A stretch of DNA of 64,000 nucleotides from Pirellulales bacterium. GTDB lineage: Bacteria; Planctomycetota; Planctomycetia; Pirellulales; DATAWG01. The position numbers and the translations under genes are program-made. The notes beneath the pieces were generated by a model that worked only from the letters and a program-made list of their open reading frames with translations, made no database searches and was not told where the DNA came from. The DNA is taken from contig DATAWG010000099.1 in NCBI GenBank assembly GCA_036267355.1, forward strand, positions 1 through 64,000, written 5' to 3'. Below, piece by piece: positions 1 through 8,246 of the stretch (the first letter of the stretch is position 1; every line of letters begins with the position of its first letter).

Positions 1-1
1 C

Positions 2-190
2 GGACCGAACGGCTGCGGCCCCAACGGCGCAGGCCCCGGCGGCCCCGGCTATGGTCCCTTGCCTCGCGGCGTAGGCGGAACGTATGTCGGCCCGGAAGGC
101 CCGCCGACCGGGGCGGTCGCCTATCCGTACTACACAAACCGCGGCCCGCGCGACTACCTCGATCCGAACCCGCCAAGCATCGGCCCGTGA
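2..190 (+). CDS. 3' end of a Gly/Pro/Tyr-rich protein (5' truncated)
   Basis: The window opens inside this frame, which begins at base 2 and reads 62 codons to a TGA at 188-190. The visible tail is rich in Gly, Pro and Tyr (for example GPNGCGPNGAGPGGPGYG, later YPYYTNRGPRDYLDPNP and the end SIGP). Such low-complexity tails are common on small secreted or surface proteins of planctomycetes, but there is no domain here from which to name a function. The start lies outside the window. The frame is supported by codon-periodic composition and by the sensible tail; the overlapping frames give Arg-rich nonsense. Confidence 0.6.
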   Translation, partial: GPNGCGPNGAGPGGPGYGPLPRGVGGTYVGPEGPPTGAVAYPYYTNRGPRDYLDPNPPSIGP

Positions 191-211
191 TGCTCGACAC
201 TCAAGCAATTT

Positions 212-302
212 CAAAAACGCCCGGCGACTGTCCCCGCTGCGTCACCAAAACGTCCGGGGACTGTCCCCCTCTGCGTCACGTGAGGACCGTCCCCCTCTGC
301 GC
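212..302. repeat. GGGGACTGTCCCC-type short dispersed repeats
   Basis: Three degenerate copies of a unit built on the palindrome GGGGACTGTCCCC and the spacer CTGCGTCACCAAAACG follow the stop codon of the preceding gene. The same unit reappears at 5139-5320. Repeats of this type are frequent in planctomycete intergenic DNA; nothing nearby encodes a transposase. The rest of 191-424 holds no convincing gene. Confidence 0.6.
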
Positions 303-424
303 CATCAGCGGACAAATGCAAACGCCTCGCGCCGATAAGCGAACTCTCGGGATGCAAATCTCAGTCACTCGCTTACCGACGCTCGGCATTTGCATCGGCC
401 ATGGCATTGCCGCGTGGGATCGAA

Positions 425-1306
425 TCACAACCGCAGCAAATTCAGTCGAAGCGTTGTCCCGGAGCCGGTCGAAGCGGAGTTGGCAAAGGTTCCGCTAAGT
501 GTTCCGACCGTGACCGTCGAACCAGACGCAACGCTCGGCAAGCCGGTCGAGATCGTCAGGGTTCCGTTGCCATCGCTGTCGGTCGTCAATGTGCCGACAG
601 TCGTGCCATTGATGGCGACTGTGAGCGAACTGCTTGCCGCGGCGTCGCTGATGCTGATGGTCAGCGAACTGGTGGTCGAGCCGTGTGAACTGGTTGTCGT
701 CAACGTTGCGGCGCCGCTCGCCGAGGCATTGCTGGAATCGGTGAGCGATGCCGTAAGGCTCGAAGAAGTCGAGCTCATGCAGCCGCCGCCCGATCCGTTG
801 CCGGTCGAGGTCGAGGTGGCGAAGGTGCCGCTGAGCGTGCCGACGGTCACCGTGTCGCCGGCGGCCACGCTGGTAGGGAAGTTCGATTCCGACAATCGGA
901 GCGTGCCGGCGCCGGATGCGTTGGTCTCCAAGACCCCAACGGTCACGCCGCCGATCGCCACCGTCAGCCTCGTGTCGACGGCTTCGCCGGTCACGCTGAC
1001 CGTGAGATTGTTGCTCGTGCTGCCGTTTCGTCCGCTGACGACCGAATAGCTGACCGTGCCGGTTCCGGTTCCACCGCTGGTGTCGGTGAGCGACGCCGAG
1101 AGAATTGTGCCGGAACTCGAATAGCTGGCGTTAAGCCGGCCTGCAATCGCGTTGCCGACGAATCCGGCACCTTGCGCCGCTCCGAAGTGTGCGATGGCCG
1201 GGACGACCATCGCCGGCAAAATGGGATGGGCCGCCAGCATACTGCGCGATTCCAGGTGTTCACCGCCGAGCCGTCGAAGCCAATAGGTTCTCTTTTCGCG
1301 TTTCAT
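425..1306 (-). CDS. LEPR-XLL-type secreted protein with two ~105-residue beta-rich repeats
   Basis: A 293-residue protein. The ATG at 1306 is preferred because GGAG lies about 9 bases upstream; an in-frame upstream extension has no such site. Residues 1-30 (MKREKRTYWLRRLGGEHLES then RSMLAA) match the N-terminal sorting motif of planctomycete LEPR-XLL proteins, where LExR-x-x-L-x-A follows a basic stretch. The rest is Ser/Thr/Gly-rich and consists of two similar units: each has SLT-ASLTD, then LTVAI-G-TVG, then TVTVGTLSGTFA. This suggests a secreted or surface-bound beta-sandwich array. The C terminus stops abruptly after unit two with an unrelated LRLNLLRL tail, so the protein may be truncated relative to longer relatives. 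No catalytic motif is visible. Confidence 0.7.
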   Translation of the reverse strand: MKREKRTYWLRRLGGEHLESRSMLAAHPILPAMVVPAIAHFGAAQGAGFVGNAIAGRLNASYSSSGTILSASLTDTSGGTGTGTVSYSVVSGRNGSTSNNLTVSVTGEAVDTRLTVAIGGVTVGVLETNASGAGTLRLSESNFPTSVAAGDTVTVGTLSGTFATSTSTGNGSGGGCMSSTSSSLTASLTDSSNASASGAATLTTTSSHGSTTSSLTISISDAAASSSLTVAINGTTVGTLTTDSDGNGTLTISTGLPSVASGSTVTVGTLSGTFANSASTGSGTTLRLNLLRL

Positions 1307-1766
1307 GGCAATGATCTCCGTCCGCCGAATAAGCCCCCGATCCGAACGCAACAGTCCTGCTCCTGCGAATAACCGTTGCCAACCGATGAGCCGCTAACCG
1401 CCGTACTCCATGCCTCGAATGGGCTTGCGATGAGCAGGCTTGCGCTGAGAACGCCCCCGATGTTCTCGGACTCCGTAACTATGGTCACCGAAATCAACGT
1501 GAAACAGACGCATGTAATCGCAGCGACGAGCAAATTTCGTTTGCACGCCGGCGAATGAGAGAACCGGAATGCGAAAATTGCGTCGGTTGCCCGCGAAGGA
1601 CGTGACGCTTAGTATTGACAAAGCGCCGGAACGGCAATCATCCGATGGGCCCCCATGCCGGCGACTTTGCGCGGCATGTTCGGCGCGCGATGGACGTGGC
1701 CACTCAAGGCTGCGGGCATGGCGCCATGAATCCACGGGGAAGCTAGCCGTAAACGGCGGAGAATAG
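1307..1766. other. Intergenic region between divergent genes
   Basis: This 460-base stretch separates the minus-strand LEPR-XLL gene from the plus-strand sigma factor and should hold promoters for both. I could not place convincing -35/-10 boxes. A 76-codon minus frame with a TTG start crosses it (see rejected items). Confidence 0.4.
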
Positions 1767-2390
1767 ATGAGCACGGAGATTTCAAAGAAGCGGTCCGCCG
1801 GTCGGCTCGAGCTGCTTCAACGCGCGCGGCGCGGCGACCGGCAGGCCTTGGACGATCTACTCGGCGCTTTCCGTGAGTATCTGGCGAGGGTCGCCCAAAC
1901 TCAATTGCGGCAGCAGATTCAAGGCAAAGCCGACGGATCGGACCTAGCCCAGGAAACGCTCCTCGAGGCACATCAACATTTCGCCGGCTTCCGGGGGAAC
2001 AGCGAAGCTGAATTCGTGGCCTGGCTGCGAACGATTTTGGCCGGACTGGTGGCAAATCACATGCGTCGCTATCTCGGCACGCAGCGTCGCAACGCCCGGC
2101 TCGAGCGACCGCTGGAAGTCGAGAAACCCGGCGAAGCGAGCGACACGCTCGTCCGCTTGATCGCGAATGGAAGCACGCCGAGCGAACAAGCCATGGGCCA
2201 CGAGGCGCAAAGACGCCTGGATGCAGCCTTGCAGCAACTGCCGGAACATTATCGGCAAGTGATCGTCTTGCGACGCATCGAAGGACGGCCGTTCGCTGAG
2301 GTTGCGGCTCGCATGGGCCGAACCGTGCAAGGGGCGGAAAAGCTCTTGGCCCGCGCTTTGGCCCGCTTGCAGCGCGTCATGGAAGCGTAG
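1767..2390 (+). CDS. ECF-type RNA polymerase sigma factor
   Basis: A 207-residue sigma-70-family protein of the extracytoplasmic-function class, expected to direct RNA polymerase to a small regulon. Region 2 spans about residues 15-95 (LLQRARRGDRQALDDLL, the DLAQETLLEAHQHFAGFRG helix, and FVAWLRTILAGLVANHMRRY). Region 4 spans about 140-205 (AALQQLPEHYRQVIVLRRIE then a helix-turn-helix ending MGRTVQGAEKLLARALARLQ). No anti-sigma gene is adjacent. Instead it faces, tail to tail, a membrane Ser/Thr kinase 114 bases away; sigma/kinase neighbours of this sort recur in planctomycetes, and kinase control of the sigma factor is possible but inferred. The start follows an AGATG-rich stretch and is the first ATG of the frame. 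Confidence 0.9.
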   Translation: MSTEISKKRSAGRLELLQRARRGDRQALDDLLGAFREYLARVAQTQLRQQIQGKADGSDLAQETLLEAHQHFAGFRGNSEAEFVAWLRTILAGLVANHMRRYLGTQRRNARLERPLEVEKPGEASDTLVRLIANGSTPSEQAMGHEAQRRLDAALQQLPEHYRQVIVLRRIEGRPFAEVAARMGRTVQGAEKLLARALARLQRVMEA

Positions 2391-2504
2391 GTTCCAGGGG
2401 AAAATAATCTGGGCAACCGGAATTCATCCCGAGGCCGTCGCCGAGGTTATGCTTCGGGCGATTCTCCGCCCGCGCGGACGACCGACTCCTGTCGTCAACG
2501 CCAC

Positions 2505-5108
2505 TCATCGACGCGCGGCGTGCTGCAGCTCTCGCTCGAATTCGATCGCCGGCGGGTACGGCGGTCCTTCGGCCAACGATTTCACGATCCATCGCATCGC
2601 GCCGGCCCGATCGTTTTGGGCTGCCGACAGCCGGGCCATCTGATAGTGCACTTCGCTCGGCTTGGCGCCATGATCGAGCGCGGAATTCAAGTCCTGTTGG
2701 GCTTCGGCAAATCGCTTCAACCGCCCCAGAAGAATGCCGCGCTCGAGCAGCGCGGGAGCGAATTGCGGATCGCGCCCGATTGCGCGCTCTAAATCGGCGA
2801 ATGTTTCCGCATCCCGGCCCAGGGCTTGTTGACAAATGGCGCGGTTATAGAAGCACTCGGCGCGGTCGGGTGCCAAGGCGACGCAGACCGTAGCCGACTG
2901 GAGCGCCGCACCGAACTTGCCGAGCTCGAAATTACATCGCGCCAGTTGAAAGTAGGGCCAGAAGTCGCTTGGCTGCAAGTCGATCGCGGCGGTGAACTGG
3001 CGTGCCGCATCCGTGTATGCCTCGTGGTGCATCAGCCACCGCCCAAAGCCACAATGTTCCCATGCGCTGGCCGCACTGGGCAGCGATGCGGCCGCGTTGG
3101 ATGCGTCGTTGGGGCGAACCGGTTTCGATCGGCGGTTTGCGGACGCTGCATCCACTTTGTAATCGCCGGCTTCGACCTCCAGCACCGGACTCTCGCCGCA
3201 GGAAATCCGCGCTTCCGACAGAATCTGCAATGCCGTAGAACGTGCTTGGGCGGCCTTTTCCGCAGGCGCCAATCGAGCCTCGATTCTCGCCGAAAGAATT
3301 GCGAGATCCAAAAGATCGCGCCGCAATTGCTCCCCAAAGGTTCCTTCAGCAGCACTTCCTGGCGCGGCGCTGGTCGCCAGAAAGCTGTCTCTCGCCCGCC
3401 AAATTTCTTGGCAGCCGGCCAAGACTTCTGCAAGCGCCTGATCGCTCATCTGCTCGTCGTCGAGGAACCGCAGCCGCTCGACGAGTTGGTGCAGTCCGTC
3501 GACTGCTTGAGCGCGGCGCGCGGCGGTGAGTTGGGCTTCGAGTTGTTTGCTGAGATTCGCTTGCCAGGGAAACCATCGCAAGCCGCGCCGCGCAATCGCC
3601 GCATGCTGGATCGCTGGAGCAAACTGCTTGGCCGTGAGCTCTCGTTGCGACTGGAGGAGCGATGCCTCGGCATTTGCCACTCGGTCTCGATACAGCAAGC
3701 CGCCGACAACCGCGACAATCGTCACTGCCGTCAGGGCTGCCGCCGCCGACGGCAATGCGAATGGCCGCCGTCGCCGCCACTTTCGCCAGCGCTCGGCAAG
3801 GCTGTGGTTGGGCACGTTTCGCAGGGGCAAATTCGCCAAATGGCAGCGCAAATCGATCGCCAATTCGCCCGCGTTCGGATAGCGCGCCGAGGGGGCCGGC
3901 GCCAGACATTTGTGCAAAATATCCGCAATTCCACGACTCACGCCGGGATTCGCTTGGCGAAGCTCGGCCCGCGATCGCGCCGCCCCCGCCGCCGGCAACT
4001 GGCCGCGGAGCGCTTCATACAGCACGACGCCGAGCGAATAAATATCCGACCGGCAATCCACCTGCTCGGAAATCGGCAGGCCGCGGCGCACCGCCTGCAT
4101 CGCAGCCGCCTGTTCGGGAGAGGTGTAGCCGGGCGTGCCGCCGATCGTCGTAATTTCCTTGCGATGCAATCGTTCGATCTCGCTGGCAAGGTGAAAATCG
4201 AGCAACATCGGCTGGCCATCCGCCGCCATCAGAATGTTCGACGGCTTGATATCCAAATGCGCCAGCCCACGTTGATGGGCGTAGTGCAAGGCATCGGCCA
4301 AGCAGGCCCCGATCCAACACACCGCCTCGACATGCGTCGAACTCGCCAGATAGCCGAGCGCCGGCGCGGGTTCGCCCGTGGAAATGTCTGCCGCGCGCCG
4401 CACCGTTGCGAGTTCGGCGACAATCTGCCCGCCCGTGCGTTGGCCCATCGGGCAATTTCGAAGTTCTTGGGCGATCTCGTGCCAGGTTTCGCCTCCCAAA
4501 TACGGCATGCACAGCGCGCGCAGGCCGACCTCGGGAAAATCTTGCACGAGGTATAGCGGCACGATATTGGTGTGCTGCAATCGGGCCAGCGACAAGTGCT
4601 CGTGGCCGCGGCGCGGCGTCAGTTTCACGACCAAGGGCCGATCGGAAAGCGAACGCTGCGTCGCCAAGAAAACCCGGCCTCGCGCGCCGCTTCCCAATTC
4701 CTCGAGCAGCCGCAATTCGCCGAGCGACTCGCCGGCATCGGGAAACACGACCAGCCTCGGAGCCGGCTGCAGAAACTGGTGGCACATGAATAGCGCCGCC
4801 AATTCCGACTGCCATTGCGGAAACCGTCGATAAAACTCCTCGGAAGTAACGTCTTCCCCGAAGTCTTCTCGCAGGCACAGTTCTTCATAAACAACCCGCA
4901 CCGCAAGCTCGGGCTCAGCTTGCAGTTCGCGATGTTCGGCCAGCCAATCTTCGGCCGGCCGCCGTTGCCCGGCGCTCCATTGGTCGGCCATGGCGTCGAG
5001 CGTCGCAGCCAGGACCGGGTTCGCCGGCAATTCGCGGCCAGGAGCGTCGCCGGCGCCGTCGACCGTGGAAGCCGGTTGGGTAAGCGGAGAACTCGAAGAA
5101 GGCGTCAT
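2505..5108 (-). CDS. Membrane-anchored Ser/Thr protein kinase with C-terminal TPRs
   Basis: An 867-residue Hanks-type kinase. Residues 1-125 form a leader with the short helical segment seen before planctomycete kinases. The kinase domain runs about 131-425: glycine loop LGSGARGRVFLA (138-149), lysine in VVKLTP (K162), catalytic loop HLDIKPSN (284-291, Asp286 and Asn291), metal-binding DFH in place of DFG (304-306), and GGTPGYTSPEQ (activation segment end, 323-333). A transmembrane helix at about 449-471 follows a basic stretch, and TPR-like helices fill about 690-860, so the kinase is cytoplasmic and the TPR region probably lies outside the inner membrane. ATG at 5108 is chosen over a TTG 21 bases upstream. 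It converges on the ECF sigma gene. Confidence 0.9.
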   Translation of the reverse strand: MTPSSSSPLTQPASTVDGAGDAPGRELPANPVLAATLDAMADQWSAGQRRPAEDWLAEHRELQAEPELAVRVVYEELCLREDFGEDVTSEEFYRRFPQWQSELAALFMCHQFLQPAPRLVVFPDAGESLGELRLLEELGSGARGRVFLATQRSLSDRPLVVKLTPRRGHEHLSLARLQHTNIVPLYLVQDFPEVGLRALCMPYLGGETWHEIAQELRNCPMGQRTGGQIVAELATVRRAADISTGEPAPALGYLASSTHVEAVCWIGACLADALHYAHQRGLAHLDIKPSNILMAADGQPMLLDFHLASEIERLHRKEITTIGGTPGYTSPEQAAAMQAVRRGLPISEQVDCRSDIYSLGVVLYEALRGQLPAAGAARSRAELRQANPGVSRGIADILHKCLAPAPSARYPNAGELAIDLRCHLANLPLRNVPNHSLAERWRKWRRRRPFALPSAAAALTAVTIVAVVGGLLYRDRVANAEASLLQSQRELTAKQFAPAIQHAAIARRGLRWFPWQANLSKQLEAQLTAARRAQAVDGLHQLVERLRFLDDEQMSDQALAEVLAGCQEIWRARDSFLATSAAPGSAAEGTFGEQLRRDLLDLAILSARIEARLAPAEKAAQARSTALQILSEARISCGESPVLEVEAGDYKVDAASANRRSKPVRPNDASNAAASLPSAASAWEHCGFGRWLMHHEAYTDAARQFTAAIDLQPSDFWPYFQLARCNFELGKFGAALQSATVCVALAPDRAECFYNRAICQQALGRDAETFADLERAIGRDPQFAPALLERGILLGRLKRFAEAQQDLNSALDHGAKPSEVHYQMARLSAAQNDRAGAMRWIVKSLAEGPPYPPAIEFERELQHAARR

Positions 5109-5138
5109 AGACTCTACAAGAAGTTTCAAAGCCGCCAG

Positions 5139-5320
5139 GCACTGTCCCCCGCTGCGTCACCAAAACGGCCGGACTGTCCCCATTTTGCGGAGTCTTCGGA
5201 GCAAAACGGGGACTGTCCCCTTGTGCAATGTCCCCTTGTGCAAAAAGAGGACTGTCGCCCCTCTGCCCCCCGTCTTGCGTAGCCTTCAAATCAAAACGGG
5301 CGGACAGCCCCCTCTACATT
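5139..5320. repeat. Second block of GGGGACTGTCCCC-type repeats
   Basis: Five or six degenerate copies built on ACTGTCCCC, CAAAACGGGGACTGTCCCC and TTGTGCAA lie between the starts/stops of the kinase gene and the next minus-strand gene. They match the block at 212-302. Any kinase promoter must lie within or beside them. Confidence 0.65.
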
Positions 5321-5341
5321 CTGGTCTTGAACCGCTTCTAG

Positions 5342-6688
5342 CTATTCGCTCGGCACTGGTTGCAGCCGAGCGAACAACCAGCTTCTGCTCGCCTCTTCCT
5401 CGATTTCATCGAGATTTCGTCGACCACGGCGTCGGGCGTAGTAAATGGCCGCCGCACCGAACGCCGCGGCGCCGGCAGCAACCACCGCCGGCTTGAAATG
5501 ACTGTCGTCCCACCATCGGCTGAAGCCAGAGTCCAACTGCCCGATCTCCGCCATGATCGTTTTGACGGCATGATCCACCGCCGACAGATTCACCGGCAGC
5601 CCCGCCATTGCCATCTTGCCGTTTTCGCCGCCGGCAACTTCGCCGGCAACGAGCTCCTTGCCGCCGCCGAAGAGCCCGCCCGTTGTTTCGCTCGAAGGCA
5701 CCGCGGCCGCTCTCGCATTGCTCGTGGACTCGCCGTGATAGGCCGACGCATCGTGGGCAGAAAGCGGAACGACGCTCCCGTCGCTCGGCGCCGATGCCGG
5801 CACGAAAGAGCCAGCCCCGCTCGTGGATGAGAACAAACCGGCCGTCGACAACACTTGCGTCGTCGGTGCGCGAGCGCCGCTACCGACCGTGGCCGCGACC
5901 AAAAATTGCTGCGCCTGCGTGCTAGCGGACGACGCCGCCTGGCCCGCGAGCGACGAATTGAACGCCAGCACGCCAAGGGGCGACGCCGCCTCGGCAGCCA
6001 CGGAAATCATGGGGCCCGCATCCACCGCTGCAAATGCACGCTGCGGCGCGGCAACCAAAGTGATAGCAGTGGTCTCAAGAAGCGGCAACGGCGATTGGTC
6101 GATTACCATAGCGATCGCCGATCCGGCCTCGAAGACCGCCGGGCCAGCAACCAAATTGCCGTCGGAAACAGCTTGCCCAGCCACGCCCGTCAATTCCATT
6201 CCGCCGCTGATCGGAGGCCGGGCATCGGGCGATAGGCTCGGCGCCGCGACAATTTCATTCGCCGCGGCGAAACCGCTTGTCTCGGCGAACGATCCCGTCG
6301 CACGGCCCGGTGGCGGAGCGTACCATCCGCCGTCGGATTCATCGCTTCGCGCTAGAAAAAAGCCGTTGTGCCAACCGCTTTCAAACGCGATTGCCGCCGG
6401 CTGCTGGCCATCCATCGCCCGGCCACTGCCGGCGAATTGCGGCTCATTCATGAAGGCCGGCGCGATAAAAGCGGGAGCGGCCGCCGAATAAGCCGGTGCG
6501 GCAAATGCCGAGCCCGCAAACGTGGCAGCCGGACCGTCGTCAAATCCGCCGTGGGCTAGATCCGTCGGGGGCGGTGCGAACGGCAACATCCCCGCCGACG
6601 CGCTCAAAACGCAGCGCGGCTCAAGCCATTCAACCGTGCGCAACTCACGACATCGCCTAGGCCGAATTCCGCCTGTGCGCCTTCCCAT
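5342..6688 (-). CDS. LEPR-XLL-type secreted protein with C-terminal membrane anchor
   Basis: A 448-residue protein of unknown function. The N terminus (MGRRTGGIRPRRC then VEWLEPRCVLSASAG) carries the planctomycete LEPR-XLL motif behind a basic stretch. The body is Ala/Ser/Pro-rich low complexity with no recognisable fold. Near the C terminus a hydrophobic helix (about 403-420, AVVAAGAAAFGAAAIYYA) is followed by RRRGRRNLDEIEEE, a stop-transfer arrangement placing the tail in the cytoplasm. The start is well supported: GGAGGG sits 8 bases before ATG 6688. The shape (export motif, long disordered stretch, TM helix, basic tail) resembles sorting-signal proteins, but a dedicated sortase-like partner is not visible here. 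Confidence 0.75.
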   Translation of the reverse strand: MGRRTGGIRPRRCRELRTVEWLEPRCVLSASAGMLPFAPPPTDLAHGGFDDGPAATFAGSAFAAPAYSAAAPAFIAPAFMNEPQFAGSGRAMDGQQPAAIAFESGWHNGFFLARSDESDGGWYAPPPGRATGSFAETSGFAAANEIVAAPSLSPDARPPISGGMELTGVAGQAVSDGNLVAGPAVFEAGSAIAMVIDQSPLPLLETTAITLVAAPQRAFAAVDAGPMISVAAEAASPLGVLAFNSSLAGQAASSASTQAQQFLVAATVGSGARAPTTQVLSTAGLFSSTSGAGSFVPASAPSDGSVVPLSAHDASAYHGESTSNARAAAVPSSETTGGLFGGGKELVAGEVAGGENGKMAMAGLPVNLSAVDHAVKTIMAEIGQLDSGFSRWWDDSHFKPAVVAAGAAAFGAAAIYYARRRGRRNLDEIEEEASRSWLFARLQPVPSE

Positions 6689-6911
6689 TCCAATATCCCT
6701 CCGAAGACGAGCGTGCGGTGGAAGGAAAAATCGACCTCCCTATCGTACATAAGTCTTCCGTAAAAACCAGCATCCTGTCGCCGATTGTCGCTCCTGCGGC
6801 CAGCCGCATACGGCAGCAACGCTTGCGGACGAAATGGCTGCGGACCAAACTGTGTTGGTCTGGCTCCCGACGTTTTCTTCGCCCTCGGATTCGGCCTGGG
6901 ATTCGGCGGAG

Positions 6912-6983
6912 CAGAAAACGGGGTCAGAACTATTTGCAAGCCGAAAACGTCCAGAAAACGGGGTCAGAACTATTTACAAGCCG
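6912..6983 (+). repeat. Two direct copies of the GTCAGAACTATTT repeat
   Basis: Copies at 6912-6943 and 6952-6983 share CAGAAAACGGGGTCAGAACT then ATTTRCAAGCCG; they differ at one base. Further copies are at 7286-7317 (direct) and 7335-7357 (inverted). Short repeats with this core are widespread in planctomycete and some other bacterial genomes and behave like REP sequences. Confidence 0.75.
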
Positions 6984-7255
6984 TCCCGGTCCACTTCATC
7001 ACCGAGAACTTCCCTCGCTTGCTGCTTGGTGATCCGACCCTCAGCAAACGCCCGGCGCGTGGCCTGGCGGTCTGTTGTGCCCACCAAGCCCCAGAATGCG
7101 AAGTAGGCTCCGACCACGAATGACACGATTAATATCACCGCGACAAATTGCCACCGCCAAATCGCGCCATCCGTCGCTTCGGTCGGGCCATGTGCAACTC
7201 TCCAAATACGGCTCCCGAAAATGCCTCCTCGTGCTACAATGCTGCCGCAACGCAA
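6974..7255 (-). CDS. Possible small single-pass membrane protein
   Basis: A 93-codon frame with a TTG start. It encodes one strong hydrophobic helix (about residues 38-62: WQFVAVILIVSFVVGAYFAF then WGLVG) followed by a charged helical tail (TTDRQATRRAFAEGRITKQQ and AREVLGDEVDRDGL). The FAEGRITKQQAREVLG tail is reminiscent of short SHOCT-type C-terminal segments. A GAGGAGG lies in the frame about 12 codons after the TTG, so the real start may be downstream at a rare codon. Its stop codon falls inside the second GTCAGAACTATTT repeat and its upstream side is bounded by a third copy, so the gene is framed by repeats. Function unknown; existence uncertain. Confidence 0.4.
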   Translation of the reverse strand: MRCGSIVARGGIFGSRIWRVAHGPTEATDGAIWRWQFVAVILIVSFVVGAYFAFWGLVGTTDRQATRRAFAEGRITKQQAREVLGDEVDRDGL

Positions 7256-7285
7256 GTGTTAGTAACCGTAGTTGTATTGGAGGGA

Positions 7286-7357
7286 CAGAAAACGGGGTCA
7301 GAACTATTTGCAAGCCGTAGAATATCGGGGTGAGAAATAGTTCTGACCCCGTTTTCC
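7286..7357. repeat. Inverted pair of GTCAGAACTATTT repeats (hairpin-forming)
   Basis: AAACGGGGTCAGAACTATTT at 7290-7309 is matched by its exact reverse complement at 7335-7354, with 25 bases between. The arms agree over 21 bases with no mismatch. The transcript of either strand could fold into a long stem. It lies 39 bases beyond the stop of the VOC gene, where it could act as a transcription barrier. Confidence 0.75.
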
Positions 7358-7395
7358 CTGCGGGAATCACTTGTCGCACGAGCGTTGGAAGCGCG

Positions 7396-7881
7396 TCAGC
7401 CGCGGAGGGCGGATTCGATTGTGGCGATGTCGATCTTGTTCATCGTCATCATCGCGTCGAAGGCGCGCTTGGCGGCGGCCGGATCGGGGTCGGTGATTGC
7501 TCGAAGCAGAATTCGCGGCGTGATCTGCCACGAGAGGCCCCATTTGTCTTTGCACCAGCCGCACGCGCTCTCCTGGCCGCCGCCGTCGACGATCGCGTTG
7601 AAGTAGCGATCGGTTTCGGCTTGGTCGGCGGTTGCGACCTGGAAGGAAAATGCCTCGGTGTGCTTGAATGCCGGTCCGCCGTTGAGGCCGAGGCAGGGAA
7701 TTCCGATCACCGTGAATTCGACCGTCAACACCTCCCCTTTCTTCCCTGCCGGATAGTCGCCCGGCGCGCGGTGTACCGCGTCGAGCGATGAATCGGGAAA
7801 GGTTTTGGCGTAGAACTGGGCCGCCTCTTCGGCATCGCCGTTGTACCAAAGGCAAATCGTGTTCTTGGCTTGCTTGGCCAT
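7396..7881 (-). CDS. VOC-family (PhnB-like) protein
   Basis: A 161-residue protein of the vicinal-oxygen-chelate fold, PhnB/3-demethylubiquinone-methyltransferase-like subgroup. Starting from MAKQAKNTICLWYNGDAEEA the conserved features are W-NGDAEEAAQFY (about 12-24), VEFTVIGIPCLGLNGGPAF (middle strand and loop), EAFSFQVATADQAETDRYF, and the end-block CGWCKDKWGLSWQITPR, which is the subgroup hallmark. The N-terminal part of the longer frame is discarded because AGGGGA sits 6 bases before ATG 7881. These proteins are small, cytosolic and mostly uncharacterised; substrate cannot be inferred. It is the last gene before the repeat block that separates it from fabF. Confidence 0.85.
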   Translation of the reverse strand: MAKQAKNTICLWYNGDAEEAAQFYAKTFPDSSLDAVHRAPGDYPAGKKGEVLTVEFTVIGIPCLGLNGGPAFKHTEAFSFQVATADQAETDRYFNAIVDGGGQESACGWCKDKWGLSWQITPRILLRAITDPDPAAAKRAFDAMMTMNKIDIATIESALRG

Positions 7882-7974
7882 CGGATTTCCCCTTGTTTTG
7901 AGCAGCTCGATGCGAGCGAGATTGGCTCGACGCTGAGGCACGCGGATCGGTGTGCGAGCGGCGATATTGGCTTC

Positions 7975-8109
7975 GGCTCGGCCGAAAATCAACTTCCGCT
8001 TTTGAACCCCTCACCCTGCCCTCTCCCGCAAGGGGAGAGGGTTTTGCATACCCTGGCCTTTCCCGCACGGGGAGACGGTGCTTCGGCGAAGTTATTTTTC
8101 GGCCAAGCC
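7975..8109. mobile_element. MITE-like element copy 1
   Basis: A 135-base element bounded by inverted termini (left GGCTCGGCCGAAAATCAACT, right ending GAAGTTATTTTTCGGCCAAG then CC) with an internal hairpin CCCTCTCCCGCAAGGGGAGA then GGG. It stands in direct tandem with copy 2, only three bases away. No coding capacity. The family has six members in this window. Confidence 0.75.
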
Positions 8110-8112
8110 CTA

Positions 8113-8246
8113 GCTTCGGCCGAAAATCAACTTCCGCTTTGAACCCCTCACCCTGCCCTCTCCCGCAAGGGGAGAGGGTTTTGCATACCCTGCCCTCTCC
8201 CGCACGGGGAGACGGTGCTTCGGCGAAGTTATTTTTCGGTCGACCG
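8113..8246. mobile_element. MITE-like element copy 2, abutting the fabF stop codon
   Basis: A 134-base near-copy of the preceding element. Its right end is directly followed by TTA (8247-8249), which on the minus strand is the TAA stop of fabF; its left flank is CTA. Since TTA is the apparent target of this family, the element may have landed on the stop codon without harming the gene. Confidence 0.75.

Noticed and set aside
390-1049. 219-codon plus-strand frame rich in Val/Ala
   Set aside because: It is the antisense shadow of the repeat-built LEPR-XLL gene; the minus-strand protein has a start signal, motif and internal repeats.
1303-1533. 76-codon minus-strand frame with a hydrophobic start, ending in an ATGA overlap with the LEPR-XLL gene
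   Set aside because: TTG start without a Shine-Dalgarno, weak third-position GC, no recognisable family; the overlap can arise by chance. It could still be a short leader peptide, so it is recorded here.
2826-4556. 576-codon plus-strand frame
   Set aside because: Antisense to the kinase gene, Arg-rich with no domains; the minus-strand kinase motifs are decisive.
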